A stretch of 64,000 bases of DNA from Bacillus sp. M6-12 (GTDB lineage Bacteria > Bacillota > Bacilli > Bacillales > DSM-1321), in NCBI RefSeq assembly GCF_002860285.1, contig NZ_PGVF01000014.1:1-64000 (forward strand), written 5' to 3'. The translations under genes and the position numbers were made by a program. This document shows, one piece after another, positions 1 to 8,154 of this stretch (position 1 is the first letter of the stretch; each line of letters opens with the position of its first letter). A model generated the notes under the pieces. That model was not told where the DNA came from, searched no databases, and saw only the letters and a list, made by a program, of their open reading frames with translations.

Positions 1-45
1 AAACAGGCCTCTAAAAAATCAATGATTTTTTAGAGGCCTGTTTTT
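1..45 (-). terminator. Rho-independent terminator of the ftsW-like gene
   Basis: Near-perfect 20-bp inverted repeat with a two- or three-base loop, overlapping the ftsW stop codon. The T-run on the minus strand lies at the very edge of the window, and the plus strand also ends in five T, so it may act in both directions. Confidence 0.85.
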
Positions 46-1231
46 ACATTTGAATGTTCTTTCCTGTTTCCTGCATCTTTTTCTCTGCAAGCCTGTTTGA
101 CCTCATAATGACATTTTGGAGTATCCCAACGGATACCATTAATATCAAAAGGGAAGAGCCTCCGTAGCTGATAAATGGGAGGGTAATTCCGGTAATAGGA
201 ATGAGCCCTGAAACCCCGCCGGCATTAATGAACGCCTGGATGCCGATCATTGATGAAATCCCGATCATCAGGAGGGTTCCAAATGGATCAGTACAGCGTG
301 CGGCAAGCACAAAGCCTCTGAGAACAATGAATCCCAGTGCACCGAGGACAAATAATACCCCGAATAGGCCGAGTTCTTCACCAATTATGGCAAGGATAAA
401 GTCTGTATGCGATTCCGGCAAATATCCGTATTTCTGGACGCTATCTCCAAGGCCGAGTCCCTTCACACCTCCAGATCCGAATGCGATAAGGGAATTTGCC
501 AAATGAAAGCCTTCATCCTTAATTGTTTCGGGATCAAATGGAGTTTTCAGGCCGGTGAAACGCGAAACCCTTTCTTTTGAAACAACCTCAGAAAAATTAC
601 CTGATATTATGATCACCAAGGAAATAACTGCGGCTAAAATAAGGGTGACGCCCAACAGTTTGCCAAGGCTTTTCAGTGACATTCCGGATGCAATAATAAT
701 TGAGCCTGCAATCAGCAAAATGATGAATGCAGTTCCATAGTCAGGCTGAACCGCAATTAACCCGCAAATGATTAGCAGCATGGTAATTGGAGGGACGACC
801 GCCTGATCAATATTATTAATTAGGTGCTGACGCTTGCCAAATATCGCCGCCAGATAAATTATGATGGCCAGTTTAGAAAATTCGCCAGGCTGTATAGCCC
901 GTGTACCTATATTAATCCAGCTTTGTGCTCCTCCTGCTGTATGCCCAATAAAGAAAATGAGTAACAGGAAACCAACAATACCGCTCATCATAAGCGCTAA
1001 GAATCTCTTATGCTGATACATTTTATACGGTAATATCATTGCTATAAGCATACCTAAAAAAGCAAATATCATCGCGGACTTTTGTTTTTGATAGAAGAAG
1101 TCCATTTCCTCGCCATAGCGGGCAACAGCAGTAACCATACTGGAGCTATATACCATTACTAAGCCGAATAAGCAAAGCAGCACAACAGTAATGAATATTG
1201 GGAAGTCATAGGCTTTGATAATTTTCTTCAC
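44..1231 (-). CDS. ftsW: FtsW/RodA-family SEDS peptidoglycan polymerase (FtsW-like)
   Basis: Polytopic membrane protein of 395 residues with about ten membrane segments, the usual length for the SEDS family. These proteins polymerise lipid II into glycan strands together with a class B PBP, at the septum (FtsW) or side wall (RodA). Diagnostic pieces are the QPGEFSK loop near residue 125, QPDYGTA near 174, the large extracellular loop with SHTDFI and GEELG, and the C-terminal PFISYGGSS. I start at GTG 1231, which has AGAGGTGAT just upstream; the in-frame ATG at 1264 lacks such a site. The GEELG and PFISYGGSS motifs fit FtsW better than RodA, but the two are hard to separate from one sequence. 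The gene stands alone before the terminator at the window edge. Confidence 0.88.
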   Translation of the reverse strand: MKKIIKAYDFPIFITVVLLCLFGLVMVYSSSMVTAVARYGEEMDFFYQKQKSAMIFAFLGMLIAMILPYKMYQHKRFLALMMSGIVGFLLLIFFIGHTAGGAQSWINIGTRAIQPGEFSKLAIIIYLAAIFGKRQHLINNIDQAVVPPITMLLIICGLIAVQPDYGTAFIILLIAGSIIIASGMSLKSLGKLLGVTLILAAVISLVIIISGNFSEVVSKERVSRFTGLKTPFDPETIKDEGFHLANSLIAFGSGGVKGLGLGDSVQKYGYLPESHTDFILAIIGEELGLFGVLFVLGALGFIVLRGFVLAARCTDPFGTLLMIGISSMIGIQAFINAGGVSGLIPITGITLPFISYGGSSLLILMVSVGILQNVIMRSNRLAEKKMQETGKNIQM

Positions 1232-1264
1232 GTGTATCACCTCTGTAAGCCTGCCGTTATACAC

Positions 1265-1590
1265 AGGCGGCTATCTAAAATATTAATCCTTTCCTATTCT
1301 ATTAACAATATAAATTTACCGATAAATTCCGCAAGATACGATTACATATTTGCCATTGTAGACCGCAGATGCCCAATTTGTCGATAAAAAATACTTTTTA
1401 GATATAATAATTTTTTAAGGAGAATTTCTTACGGGATTCTTTGAACTTTATTCAATGGTTTTTGCACATATTAAGATTCAAAGAGTATACTGAACGAGAA
1501 GGTAGAATGTCGTTCTGAAGAAGCGGCTTTACTGGAATTTTATAATGGACTTATTTTGGAAGTTTTAGATAATTGAATACTGTTTTTCCT
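1265..1590. other. Intergenic region between ftsW-like gene and terC leader
   Basis: AT-rich and without a credible coding frame. It should hold the divergent promoters of ftsW and of the riboswitch transcript. I could not assign -35/-10 pairs with confidence. Confidence 0.4.
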
Positions 1591-1593
1591 TTA

Positions 1594-1700
1594 CAAAGGG
1601 GAGTAGCGTTAGGGTTCGCCCTAAAACAAAGTCGTCATTCCATGGACTTTCCATCCATCGGCTTTGTTGGCATGAGTAGTGCTCAGCAAGACCTTTGCCT
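1594..1700 (+). promoter_or_regulatory. yybP-ykoY manganese riboswitch
   Basis: The leader carries the class hallmarks: GGGGAGTAGC in the 5' part (about 1598-1607), a TTCGCC loop region, GTCGTCATTC in the middle and GCTCAGCAAGACC near the 3' end. This class binds Mn2+ and turns on export genes. It sits directly upstream of a TerC/YkoY-type gene, the classical arrangement, and is followed by its own terminator. Confidence 0.93.
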
Positions 1701-1724
1701 ATTTGGCAGGGGTCTTTTTCTTTT
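1689..1724 (+). terminator. Riboswitch expression-platform terminator
   Basis: AGACC..TGCC pairs with GGCA..GGTCT around a TATTT loop and is followed by a T-rich run. Its 5' arm overlaps the 3' end of the aptamer, so Mn2+ binding could prevent the hairpin and allow read-through into terC. Confidence 0.85.
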
Positions 1725-1776
1725 GTCCTCATGCTAACAGGGGAAATGCAGAACACTAACTTGTTGGGAGTTGAGG

Positions 1777-2544
1777 ATGTTGGATGCATCGATGTTACTG
1801 GAATATGGCTGGGTTTTAATTGTACTTATTGGTTTAGAGGGGATACTGGCGGCTGATAATGCTGTTGTCATGGCGGTCATGGTAAAACATCTCCCGGAGG
1901 AGCAGCAAAAAAAGGCATTATTTTATGGCTTGATTGGAGCGTTTGCCTTCCGCTTTGCTAGCTTGTTCCTCATATCATATCTGGTGAATGTCTGGCAGGT
2001 TCAAGCGCTGGGAGCGATTTACCTGCTTGTTATTGCAGCTCGCCATCTTTACAAGCGATTTGTCGGAAAAGCGAAAATAACAGATTTAAATAAACATCAA
2101 GAATCGCTCCTCTGGGTGACCGTTTTAAAGGTTGAGCTTGCAGATATCGCCTTTGCTGTTGATTCCATGCTTGCTGCTGTGGCACTTGCGGTAACATTGC
2201 CCAAATCGGGCTGGTTTACATTCGGAGGCATTGATGGCGGCCAATTTACGGTCATGTTCCTAGGCGGGATCATTGGCTTGGTTATCATGAGATTTGCAGC
2301 AAAAGGATTTGTTAAGCTGCTTGGGAAGAAACCTTCTTTGGAAACAGCAGCGTTTTTTATAGTGGGGTGGGTAGGAATAAAATTGGCAGTCTTTACTTTG
2401 GCGCACCCCAATATTGCAGTGTTTAACGAGCATTTCCCGGAATCGGCTGAATGGAAGCTGACATTTTGGGTGGTTCTGATTGGCCTGGCGGTTGGCGGAT
2501 TATTGTTTTCAAGAAAAAAGGATGATTGCACACAAGAAGTATAG
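1777..2544 (+). CDS. ykoY: TerC-family membrane protein (YkoY-like manganese exporter)
   Basis: Integral membrane protein of about 255 residues with seven or eight hydrophobic segments. The TerC motif EGILAADNA near residue 20 and the second acidic membrane motif VELADIAFAVDS near residue 115 supply the aspartates and glutamates thought to bind the metal. TerC proteins linked to the Mn2+ riboswitch export manganese or load it onto exoenzymes. The start is not certain: ATG 1777 and TTG 1780 both follow GGGAG at 1766-1770; the upstream TTG at 1771 abuts that site and is unlikely. Expression is expected to rise with intracellular Mn2+ through the leader. Confidence 0.9.
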   Translation: MLDASMLLEYGWVLIVLIGLEGILAADNAVVMAVMVKHLPEEQQKKALFYGLIGAFAFRFASLFLISYLVNVWQVQALGAIYLLVIAARHLYKRFVGKAKITDLNKHQESLLWVTVLKVELADIAFAVDSMLAAVALAVTLPKSGWFTFGGIDGGQFTVMFLGGIIGLVIMRFAAKGFVKLLGKKPSLETAAFFIVGWVGIKLAVFTLAHPNIAVFNEHFPESAEWKLTFWVVLIGLAVGGLLFSRKKDDCTQEV

Positions 2545-2713
2545 CTGCATACTTGAAGGCTCTGCAGGGAGCAGATTACTTTCAGGACCTTTGTTGTGGG
2601 GAAGTAGGACTCCGTATTGATTGATTGATGATTTTGCTGAAAAATTTCTAGACAGAAGGATTGGAACACATTAGTATATTTAGTACTACGAAGTAAATAA
2701 ATGAGGCTGAAAA

Positions 2714-3922
2714 ATGATTAGAAACAGAAATGTTTGGATTTTGATGAGCGGAGAGTTCGTTGCAGGATTTGGAATGTGGCTTGGGGTTATTGGCAATCTG
2801 GAATTTCTGCAGCAGCTTGTTCCTTCAGATTTTCATAAATCGCTCATTCTATTGGCAGGGATGTTTGCAGGTCTGCTGGTTGGCCCTTTAGCGGGCAGAG
2901 TAATTGACAAAAATTTAAAAAAGAAAGTCCTTGTTTACTCAGGATTGGTGAGGATTTTTTCTATCCTGTTTATGTTTATGGCGATTAGCTACGATCAAGT
3001 TGCCTGGATGGTCGTTTACATGGTTGTAATTGGTATTTCAGCAGCCTTTTACTTCCCTGCGCTTCAGGCAGCAATACCATTGATTGTTAAAAATGAGGAA
3101 TTATTAAGCATTAACGGGCTTCATATGAATGTAGCCACAATTGCCAGAATTGCCGGCACTTCCATAGCGGGAATTTTATTGATTACTATATCGTTATTTA
3201 ACTTGTATTTCTTCACACTCCTATCGTATATATTAATTTTATTGGGCACTCTTTTCCTGGAAATAGATGAAACAAAGGCTTTATCAGCTAAACATACAGT
3301 TAAAAATTCAACAGGGGGCTTCTCAGAGCTCATGCCTCTTCTAAAAACAATGCCTCAGGTGGTTATGGCTCTTTTCTTATTACTGGTGCCTACCTTATTC
3401 CTCGGAAGCTTTAACCTAATGGTATTGGAAATTAGCGAGCTTCAGGATGACAGTTCAATTAAAGGATGGCTTTACACTGCGGAAGGTGTTAGTTTTATGA
3501 TCGGAGCTTTTATTACTAAAAGGCTTTCGAATGGAAGAAATCCCGTGAAAATCTTGAATGCTTGTGCTGTTATCATTGCCGCGGCCCATTTATCGCTTTA
3601 TTTAGCTGACATTAAACTCGCATCCATAATCTCTTTTGCAGTATTTGGTTTTTCTGTTGGGATTTTCTTCCCGGTAGTGGCAACAATGTTTCAAAAGCAA
3701 GTTCCGAAAGAATACCATGGCAGGTTTTTCTCATTCCGCGGCATGATGGATAGGGTATTATTCCAGGTAATTCTTGTCACCGCCGGACTTTTTCTTGATA
3801 CAATCGGATTCAAGAATATGGTGCTTTGCTTTGGATCTGTTTCAGTACTCCTTGTCGTATACTTTATGCTAAAACAGCCTCGCTCTTCTTCAGTGGAAGA
3901 ATTCAAATCACCATCTGCTTAA
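2714..3922 (+). CDS. MFS transporter, MFS_3/macrolide-efflux-like
   Basis: 402 residues with twelve predicted membrane segments and a central basic loop near 190-205. The N-terminal half resembles the MFS_3 (MefA-like) drug-efflux branch: LLVGPLAGRVID near residue 60 is the loop 2-3 signature region. GAGGCTGAAAA precedes the ATG. It is transcribed alone, between terC and the sigI promoter, and no regulator lies next to it, so the substrate cannot be guessed. A weak hairpin at about 3953-3980 could end the transcript. Confidence 0.8.
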   Translation: MIRNRNVWILMSGEFVAGFGMWLGVIGNLEFLQQLVPSDFHKSLILLAGMFAGLLVGPLAGRVIDKNLKKKVLVYSGLVRIFSILFMFMAISYDQVAWMVVYMVVIGISAAFYFPALQAAIPLIVKNEELLSINGLHMNVATIARIAGTSIAGILLITISLFNLYFFTLLSYILILLGTLFLEIDETKALSAKHTVKNSTGGFSELMPLLKTMPQVVMALFLLLVPTLFLGSFNLMVLEISELQDDSSIKGWLYTAEGVSFMIGAFITKRLSNGRNPVKILNACAVIIAAAHLSLYLADIKLASIISFAVFGFSVGIFFPVVATMFQKQVPKEYHGRFFSFRGMMDRVLFQVILVTAGLFLDTIGFKNMVLCFGSVSVLLVVYFMLKQPRSSSVEEFKSPSA

Positions 3923-4160
3923 AAACTCTATCTTTCAGATTAATTACTTTTCAGCCCCTTCATGCCAAATGGAGGGGTGTCTTTGTGTCTAGGACACTAG
4001 TCGCAGTACGCAAAATATTGTTTGCCTCTTGGACTTTGGAGCTTTGTAAGTCATGCTTTATTAAAGAGATGAGGTTATTTAATATTTTTCTCTTCAAATG
4101 AACAGGGATAAACTGCCATAGGAAAAGATAGTCCTTTTGCAGCTTTTTTTATTATTTTCT
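3923..4160. other. Intergenic region upstream of sigI
   Basis: No supported gene. Contains a CCCCTTCAT..ATGGAGGGG hairpin (about 3953-3980) that may terminate the MFS gene; the following sequence is only moderately T-rich. Confidence 0.35.
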
Positions 4161-4198
4161 ACCCCTAAAAATAGAATCGATTTAGCGTATGTTATAAT
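4161..4198 (+). promoter_or_regulatory. Candidate sigI promoter (SigI-like and SigA-like elements)
   Basis: ACCCCT at 4161-4166 and CGTATG at 4186-4191 resemble the C-rich -35 and CGTA-type -10 elements described for SigI promoters, with a 19-base gap. TATAAT at 4193-4198 offers a vegetative -10 but I see no good -35 for it. Autoregulation of sigI is known in Bacillus. Confidence 0.45.
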
Positions 4199-4220
4199 GT
4201 GTCCTTAGTGAGGTGGGCAA

Positions 4221-4964
4221 ATGTTTAGTATGTTGTTTACGCCATTAAAGCGCAAACGCAGTTTAGAAAACACTGTAATGGAAATTCAAGGCGGCAATCA
4301 GGAACTCCGCGAAGAACTCCTGGTCTCTTTTAAGCCTTTTATAGCAAAAACGGTGTCTTCTGTTTGCCGTAGATACATTACAGAATCTGATGATGAATTC
4401 AGTATTGGCCTGATTGCTTTCAATGAGGCGATAGATAAATTCATACCTGAAAAGGGAAGTTCATTGCTGGCTTTTGCAGAGACAATTGTTAAACGGAGGG
4501 TCATTGATTATCTCCGGAGCCAGGCCAGAAAGCAGGATCTATTACTGGAGTATAAAAATGATGAAGATCAAGAACAGAGCGAATCCTACCTGGAAACAGA
4601 GAAATCCATGCAGCAATTTCATATGGTCCGGGATGCAGAAAAAAGAAAAGAAGAAATTCTTCTTTATCAGAAAAAACTGCTGGAGTTTGATCTCGTTTTT
4701 TCTGATTTAGCTGAGAATTCTCCAAAACATGCTGATGCGAGGCAAAACGCAATTTCCATTGCAAAGATGCTCGTTGGAGATGAGGAACTAAAAGAAATAC
4801 TGTTTGACAAAAAAAGACTGCCGGTCAAGCAGCTTGAGCAGAGGGTCAAAGTTAGCCGGAAAACAATAGAGAGAAACCGGAAATATATTATAGCCATTTC
4901 AATTATATTGGATGGTGAATTTTTTTATCTAAAGGATTATATAAAAGGGGTGCTTGAAAATTGA
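4221..4964 (+). CDS. sigI: RNA polymerase sigma factor SigI
   Basis: 247-residue sigma-70-family factor with the SigI architecture: a region 2-like segment at about residues 20-110 (SIGLIAFNEAI, then RRVIDYLRSQ), a variable linker, and a C-terminal domain with a helix-turn-helix near residues 195-225 (VSRKTIERNRKYI). SigI directs heat-stress and cell-wall genes in Bacillus and polysaccharide sensing in clostridia. GAGGTGGGCAA precedes the ATG. The stop overlaps the start of rsgI by four bases, so the sigma factor and its membrane anti-sigma are translationally coupled. Confidence 0.93.
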   Translation: MFSMLFTPLKRKRSLENTVMEIQGGNQELREELLVSFKPFIAKTVSSVCRRYITESDDEFSIGLIAFNEAIDKFIPEKGSSLLAFAETIVKRRVIDYLRSQARKQDLLLEYKNDEDQEQSESYLETEKSMQQFHMVRDAEKRKEEILLYQKKLLEFDLVFSDLAENSPKHADARQNAISIAKMLVGDEELKEILFDKKRLPVKQLEQRVKVSRKTIERNRKYIIAISIILDGEFFYLKDYIKGVLEN

Positions 4965-6148
4965 AAAAGGGTGTGGTATTGGACGTCGATAACCGATTCG
5001 TTACATTAATGACCCCCGAAGGCGAATTTATTAAAATGAAACGGAAAAAGCGGGATTCCTATGAAATCGGCAAAGAAGTCCAGCTGGTAACTTCCAGTGA
5101 AGCATACAGAGGAATCTTTCTGGGCTTAAACTCTAAAAAGGTGCTGACAGCTGGGGCTGCAGCCGCCATGCTCTTTGGGCTGACGTATCTCCCGTTCCTG
5201 AATAACAATTCTGTATCAGCATATATGACAATCGATGTAAATCCAAGCATTGAAATTGGGTTGAATAAAGGACTCGAAGTGATCGAGCTTAACGGATTAA
5301 ATAAAGAAGGCAAGCAGATTCTGGAAAAATTGGATGACTGGAAACAACAAAACGTCCATGAAATTGCCAGTAAAATAATTCTGGAAACTAAATCCAGAGG
5401 TTATTTAAAAAAGGAAAAGGAAATTGTCTTTTCGACAGTTTTACTTGACCGGGACAATAAAGAATTAAGCGGTGAGCTCCAACAAGAAATGAAGCTGCTG
5501 GCTTCAGCCTCTAAAAAGGATGCCGAGGTAACAGTACTCGAAGGTTCTGCAGCTGACAGGAAAAAGGCGAAGAAAGAAGGACTGTCAACTGGCAGGTATA
5601 TCGATAAAATAGAGAATAAAGACAAACCTGAAAGCGGCAAAATGTCTAAAGAAAAAAATAAGCCAAAAAAGAATAGTGAAACCGGCCAGCCTAAAAAGAA
5701 CCAACCTGATAACAAAAAAATCATTCCGGCTGAGCCAAAACCTATTAAAAAAGAAGCTGCCATAAAACCGGTAGCTCCTAATACCTTTGAGAAAAATAAA
5801 AAAACCGGCCATGATGATCGAAATAATCATCCAAAAACGGTTAAAAAACCAGCAGCAAATCTAGGGGAGACAATCCCCCCAACATTGAAACCCTACAAAG
5901 CACCAGTGAAACCTAATCGCCCCGCTCATCCGTCTAAGCCTACAAAAGAAACAAAAAACAATAATGGCAATTCGGTTAAGCGGGATACTCTAAACCAGGT
6001 AAATGGTTCTAAAGAGAAAGAAGACAAGAAATCTGGTGACAAGGGAAATGACTGGAAAGATAAGGTATCCGGGCAAAAGAGAAGTAACATAAAGAATAAT
6101 CCAAGTAATAAACAACATAACGATAACAAAGATAAAGATAAGGATTAA
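4961..6148 (+). CDS. rsgI: Membrane anti-sigma factor RsgI
   Basis: 395 residues starting at TTG 4961 after AAAGGGGTG. Residues 1-55 form the cytoplasmic RsgI_N domain that binds SigI (KKGVVLDVDNRFVTLMTPEG region, then KEVQLV). One membrane helix follows at about 63-85. The external part starts with MTIDVNPSIEIGLN, the conserved RsgI juxtamembrane motif tied to autocleavage and regulated proteolysis. From about residue 200 the protein becomes a long Lys/Asn/Pro/Asp tail of low complexity, probably a wall-spanning stalk. There is no recognisable carbohydrate-binding module, unlike clostridial RsgI proteins. Confidence 0.92.
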   Translation: MKKGVVLDVDNRFVTLMTPEGEFIKMKRKKRDSYEIGKEVQLVTSSEAYRGIFLGLNSKKVLTAGAAAAMLFGLTYLPFLNNNSVSAYMTIDVNPSIEIGLNKGLEVIELNGLNKEGKQILEKLDDWKQQNVHEIASKIILETKSRGYLKKEKEIVFSTVLLDRDNKELSGELQQEMKLLASASKKDAEVTVLEGSAADRKKAKKEGLSTGRYIDKIENKDKPESGKMSKEKNKPKKNSETGQPKKNQPDNKKIIPAEPKPIKKEAAIKPVAPNTFEKNKKTGHDDRNNHPKTVKKPAANLGETIPPTLKPYKAPVKPNRPAHPSKPTKETKNNNGNSVKRDTLNQVNGSKEKEDKKSGDKGNDWKDKVSGQKRSNIKNNPSNKQHNDNKDKDKD

Positions 6149-6186
6149 TAATTGTATTGTTATAAAAGGGGATTATATAAGAAAGC

Positions 6187-6217
6187 AGGCCAGCAGTTGT
6201 CTTAGCTGGCCTTTTTC
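6187..6217 (+). terminator. Terminator of sigI-rsgI
   Basis: AGGCCAGC and GCTGGCCT pair around a ten-base loop and are followed by TTTTCGG. Confidence 0.85.
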
Positions 6218-6324
6218 GGTTCTGTATTTATGCAAAAGGGGCATGCATTTTGCCACATTTGGAATGTGGATATAATTGAAGCAAAAATGATTGCTCCATT
6301 AATAAGCCATGCATATGAAATTTT

Positions 6325-6516
6325 TTATCTTCCGCGAAGCTCAGATTGAGCTTGAGCTATCAGGCGTTTTGTAATTTCTCCGCCAACAGATCCATTTGCA
6401 CGTGAAACTGTATCCGATCCCAAGGCAACTCCGAATTCCTGGGCAATCTCATATTTGAATTGTTCGAGAGCCTGCTCTACACCCGGAACCAGAAGTTTAT
6501 TTCTGTTGTTTGCCAT
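6325..6516 (-). CDS. Alpha/beta-type small acid-soluble spore protein
   Basis: 63-residue DNA-binding SASP. Both family signatures are present: the central [20 protein letters not shown], which contains the GPR protease cleavage site E-F/I-A type motif, and the C-terminal [13 protein letters not shown]. Such proteins coat spore DNA, protect it from UV and heat, and are degraded at germination for amino acids. AAGGAGAGA stands five bases before the ATG. A CATACTA element upstream fits expression in the forespore under SigG. Confidence 0.95.
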   Translation of the reverse strand: MANNRNKLLVPGVEQALEQFKYEIAQEFGVALGSDTVSRANGSVGGEITKRLIAQAQSELRGR

Positions 6517-6566
6517 TGCTGTCTCTCCTTATTTTCAGTTTGATGAGGCACCAATGCCTCTAAATA

Positions 6567-6573
6567 TAGTATG
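6567..6573 (-). promoter_or_regulatory. Candidate SigG -10 element for the SASP gene
   Basis: On the minus strand the sequence reads CATACTA, a match to the SigG -10 consensus CATnnTA, about 50 bases upstream of the start codon. The -35 region is not a clear match. Confidence 0.45.
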
Positions 6574-6848
6574 GGACTTTAACATTGTTCTTACTTGCTG
6601 CTTGTCAGCAAAGTTAATGGAAAATCAGGTTATATTTTCATGAAGTTTGCTGTTTATTTTTGATTTGATAAAGTTAGTTAAAATTTTACCGGCTTATCAA
6701 TAAAGATGTCTGATTACATTCAGAAGCTTTTTGGCTAACTAGCAAGAAGCATGTCATTAAACCACGGACTTGGCTTCTTATTTTATAAATTTTAACAATG
6801 GAAGCATCAGGAAGCACCCGTCAATCAAGCTTGTGTAAGCCGCACCTT

Positions 6849-7202
6849 TTAATCTGTAGCGCGGCTGCTGACTTCTTTATCCGGGTGCATAAAAGGATAT
6901 CCTTGGGGCTTCCTTTGCTGTTCAAGCAGTTCCCTGTTTTCAGTTGTATTCCACCCTATATCATTTGTAGGATGTACCCATTGGTCGCCAGACATAACCT
7001 CGGGATCAGTTTCTTCCGTCCAGTTTTCAAGGGGGGAGTTTTCTGAGGCATACATGCTGTCACCGATTATGACTCCAGATGAATTTACAAAAGGAGAGGA
7101 CATTTGAATTCCAGTGTTTTGGAAGCTGGGTGCATTTATCTGATGCGGCATTGCTTCATCGATTGCAGGCGATTTCATTTTTTCTTCGTCGTCCTTTCTC
7201 AC
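6849..7202 (-). CDS. Uncharacterised protein, DUF3905-like
   Basis: 117 residues from GTG 7202, which has GGAG eight bases upstream; a longer version from ATG 7283 would add 27 residues with no good ribosome site. Residues about 45-100 contain IIGDSMYASENSPLENW, DPEVMSGDQWVHP and DIGWNTTENRELLE, a pattern I recall from the DUF3905 family of spore formers, though I cannot confirm this. Soluble, acidic, without signal peptide or membrane segment. It lies between SASP and two small basic genes, so a sporulation role is a reasonable guess only. Confidence 0.65.
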   Translation of the reverse strand: MRKDDEEKMKSPAIDEAMPHQINAPSFQNTGIQMSSPFVNSSGVIIGDSMYASENSPLENWTEETDPEVMSGDQWVHPTNDIGWNTTENRELLEQQRKPQGYPFMHPDKEVSSRATD

Positions 7203-7387
7203 TTCAATCACTCCGATAAAGTATCTTTTGCTTATCGTCTCCTGAATAACAGCAATTATCCGTTGGACCTCTAAAAGCCCCATATTCCTGAAATCTCCAG
7301 TGCCAGTATGATCCCAGATGTGTATAAATCTTATGCTTAAGGCCCCAAAATATAATGCTCGAACCTATGAAAGGAGCAATTGATAAT

Positions 7388-7546
7388 ATGAAAAGAAAAG
7401 CTGAACATAACGCAGCCGTAAAGGCGAGTCATACACCAACGAAAAATTTAGGGGAATCTGAATTCTCTGCAGAATTTACAGGGAAGGAAAATGTAATGAA
7501 GGCTTTTAACCGCAATTCCAAGCAGGGGAGAAAAGGAAGAGCATGA
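7388..7546 (+). CDS. Small basic protein, possibly spore-associated
   Basis: 52 residues, rich in Lys, Arg and Asn, beginning MKRKAEHNAAVKASH and ending KQGRKGRA. AAAGGAG lies eleven bases before the ATG, and a shorter spacing start (ATG 7367 or 7355) would include the ribosome site itself. The stop overlaps the next start by four bases (ATGA). The two encoded proteins share the pattern of an alanine-rich lead, then LGESEFSAEF here and LGSEFAFGI in the next gene, so they look like distant paralogues. No family recognised. Confidence 0.6.
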   Translation: MKRKAEHNAAVKASHTPTKNLGESEFSAEFTGKENVMKAFNRNSKQGRKGRA

Positions 7547-7698
7547 GAGAAAGAGCTGATAAGCGGCAGGAAGATAAGGCTGCTAATACTCGTGAAGAAT
7601 TAGGCAGTGAGTTTGCCTTTGGAATAAATGCAGATAAAATCAATGATGTTTTAGAGATTTCGAAAAATAAAAAGTCTGACAAAAAGACAAATCAATGA
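7543..7698 (+). CDS. Small charged protein, partner of the preceding gene
   Basis: 51 residues, MRERADKRQEDKAANTREE at the N-terminus followed by LGSEFAFGINADKINDVLE and a Lys-rich tail. AGGGGAG and AAAGGAAG precede the ATG, which overlaps the upstream stop. A strong terminator follows 6 bases later, so the pair forms a complete bicistronic unit. I do not recognise a family; size and composition resemble minor small spore proteins. Confidence 0.6.
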   Translation: MRERADKRQEDKAANTREELGSEFAFGINADKINDVLEISKNKKSDKKTNQ

Positions 7699-7703
7699 GA
7701 AAA

Positions 7704-7738
7704 GCAAAAACGCCGGATCTATAATCCAGCGTTTTTGC
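7704..7738 (+). terminator. Terminator of the small-protein pair
   Basis: 15-base arms with one mismatch (GCAAAAACGC.GGAT / ATCC.GCGTTTTTGC) around CTATA. Confidence 0.88.
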
Positions 7739-7822
7739 ATATTGTTTGTAGATTCGAGACGATTTTAACGTTTTTCTTGCAGTTTTGCACATATTCTGCA
7801 TGGGCACCTAGCGGAGTATTCC

Positions 7823-8040
7823 TTATCGTCAAGTTACCGTGCTCTATTTTTCAAACTATTGTGGCTTATCATCGACTTTGTTACGTAAATTAACGTCACT
7901 AATAAGATATCGGTTATTTCCAAAGCTGCGAAATTTATGGAGAAGTTTTTGGAGACCGGGTATCATCGACTCCTTAAATTTTATCGTCAACTTCGAAAAT
8001 TTATCATCGAGTTCGCGATTTTATCGTCCACTTTTAATTT
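7823..8040. repeat. Degenerate TTATCRTCRACTT direct repeats with about 20-bp spacing
   Basis: Copies of TTATCGTC or TTATCATC followed by a three-to-six-base AACTT-like tail occur at 7823, 7866, 7961, 7981, 8001 and 8021. The last four stand at 20-21 base intervals. The 416 bases between 7739 and 8154 hold no credible gene; frames across the array are made by the repeat itself. Confidence 0.7.
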
Positions 8041-8154
8041 TTTTCAAACACTATCGGTGAAATACCGATTTCTCACTATAAAATGACATAATCCGACAGA
8101 AAGTAGACTCTAGTTTTCCCAGCAGCTTTTTAAATCTTGCCTGCCGCCAGTACC

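Noticed and set aside
3953..3980. Terminator after the MFS gene.
   Set aside because: The stem has a mismatch and the T-run is poor.
7823..8040. CRISPR array.
   Set aside because: Repeats are too short and degenerate, without unique 30-base spacers or cas genes.
7839..8060. A 73-codon frame over the direct repeats.
   Set aside because: Coding character comes from the repeat; no ribosome site.
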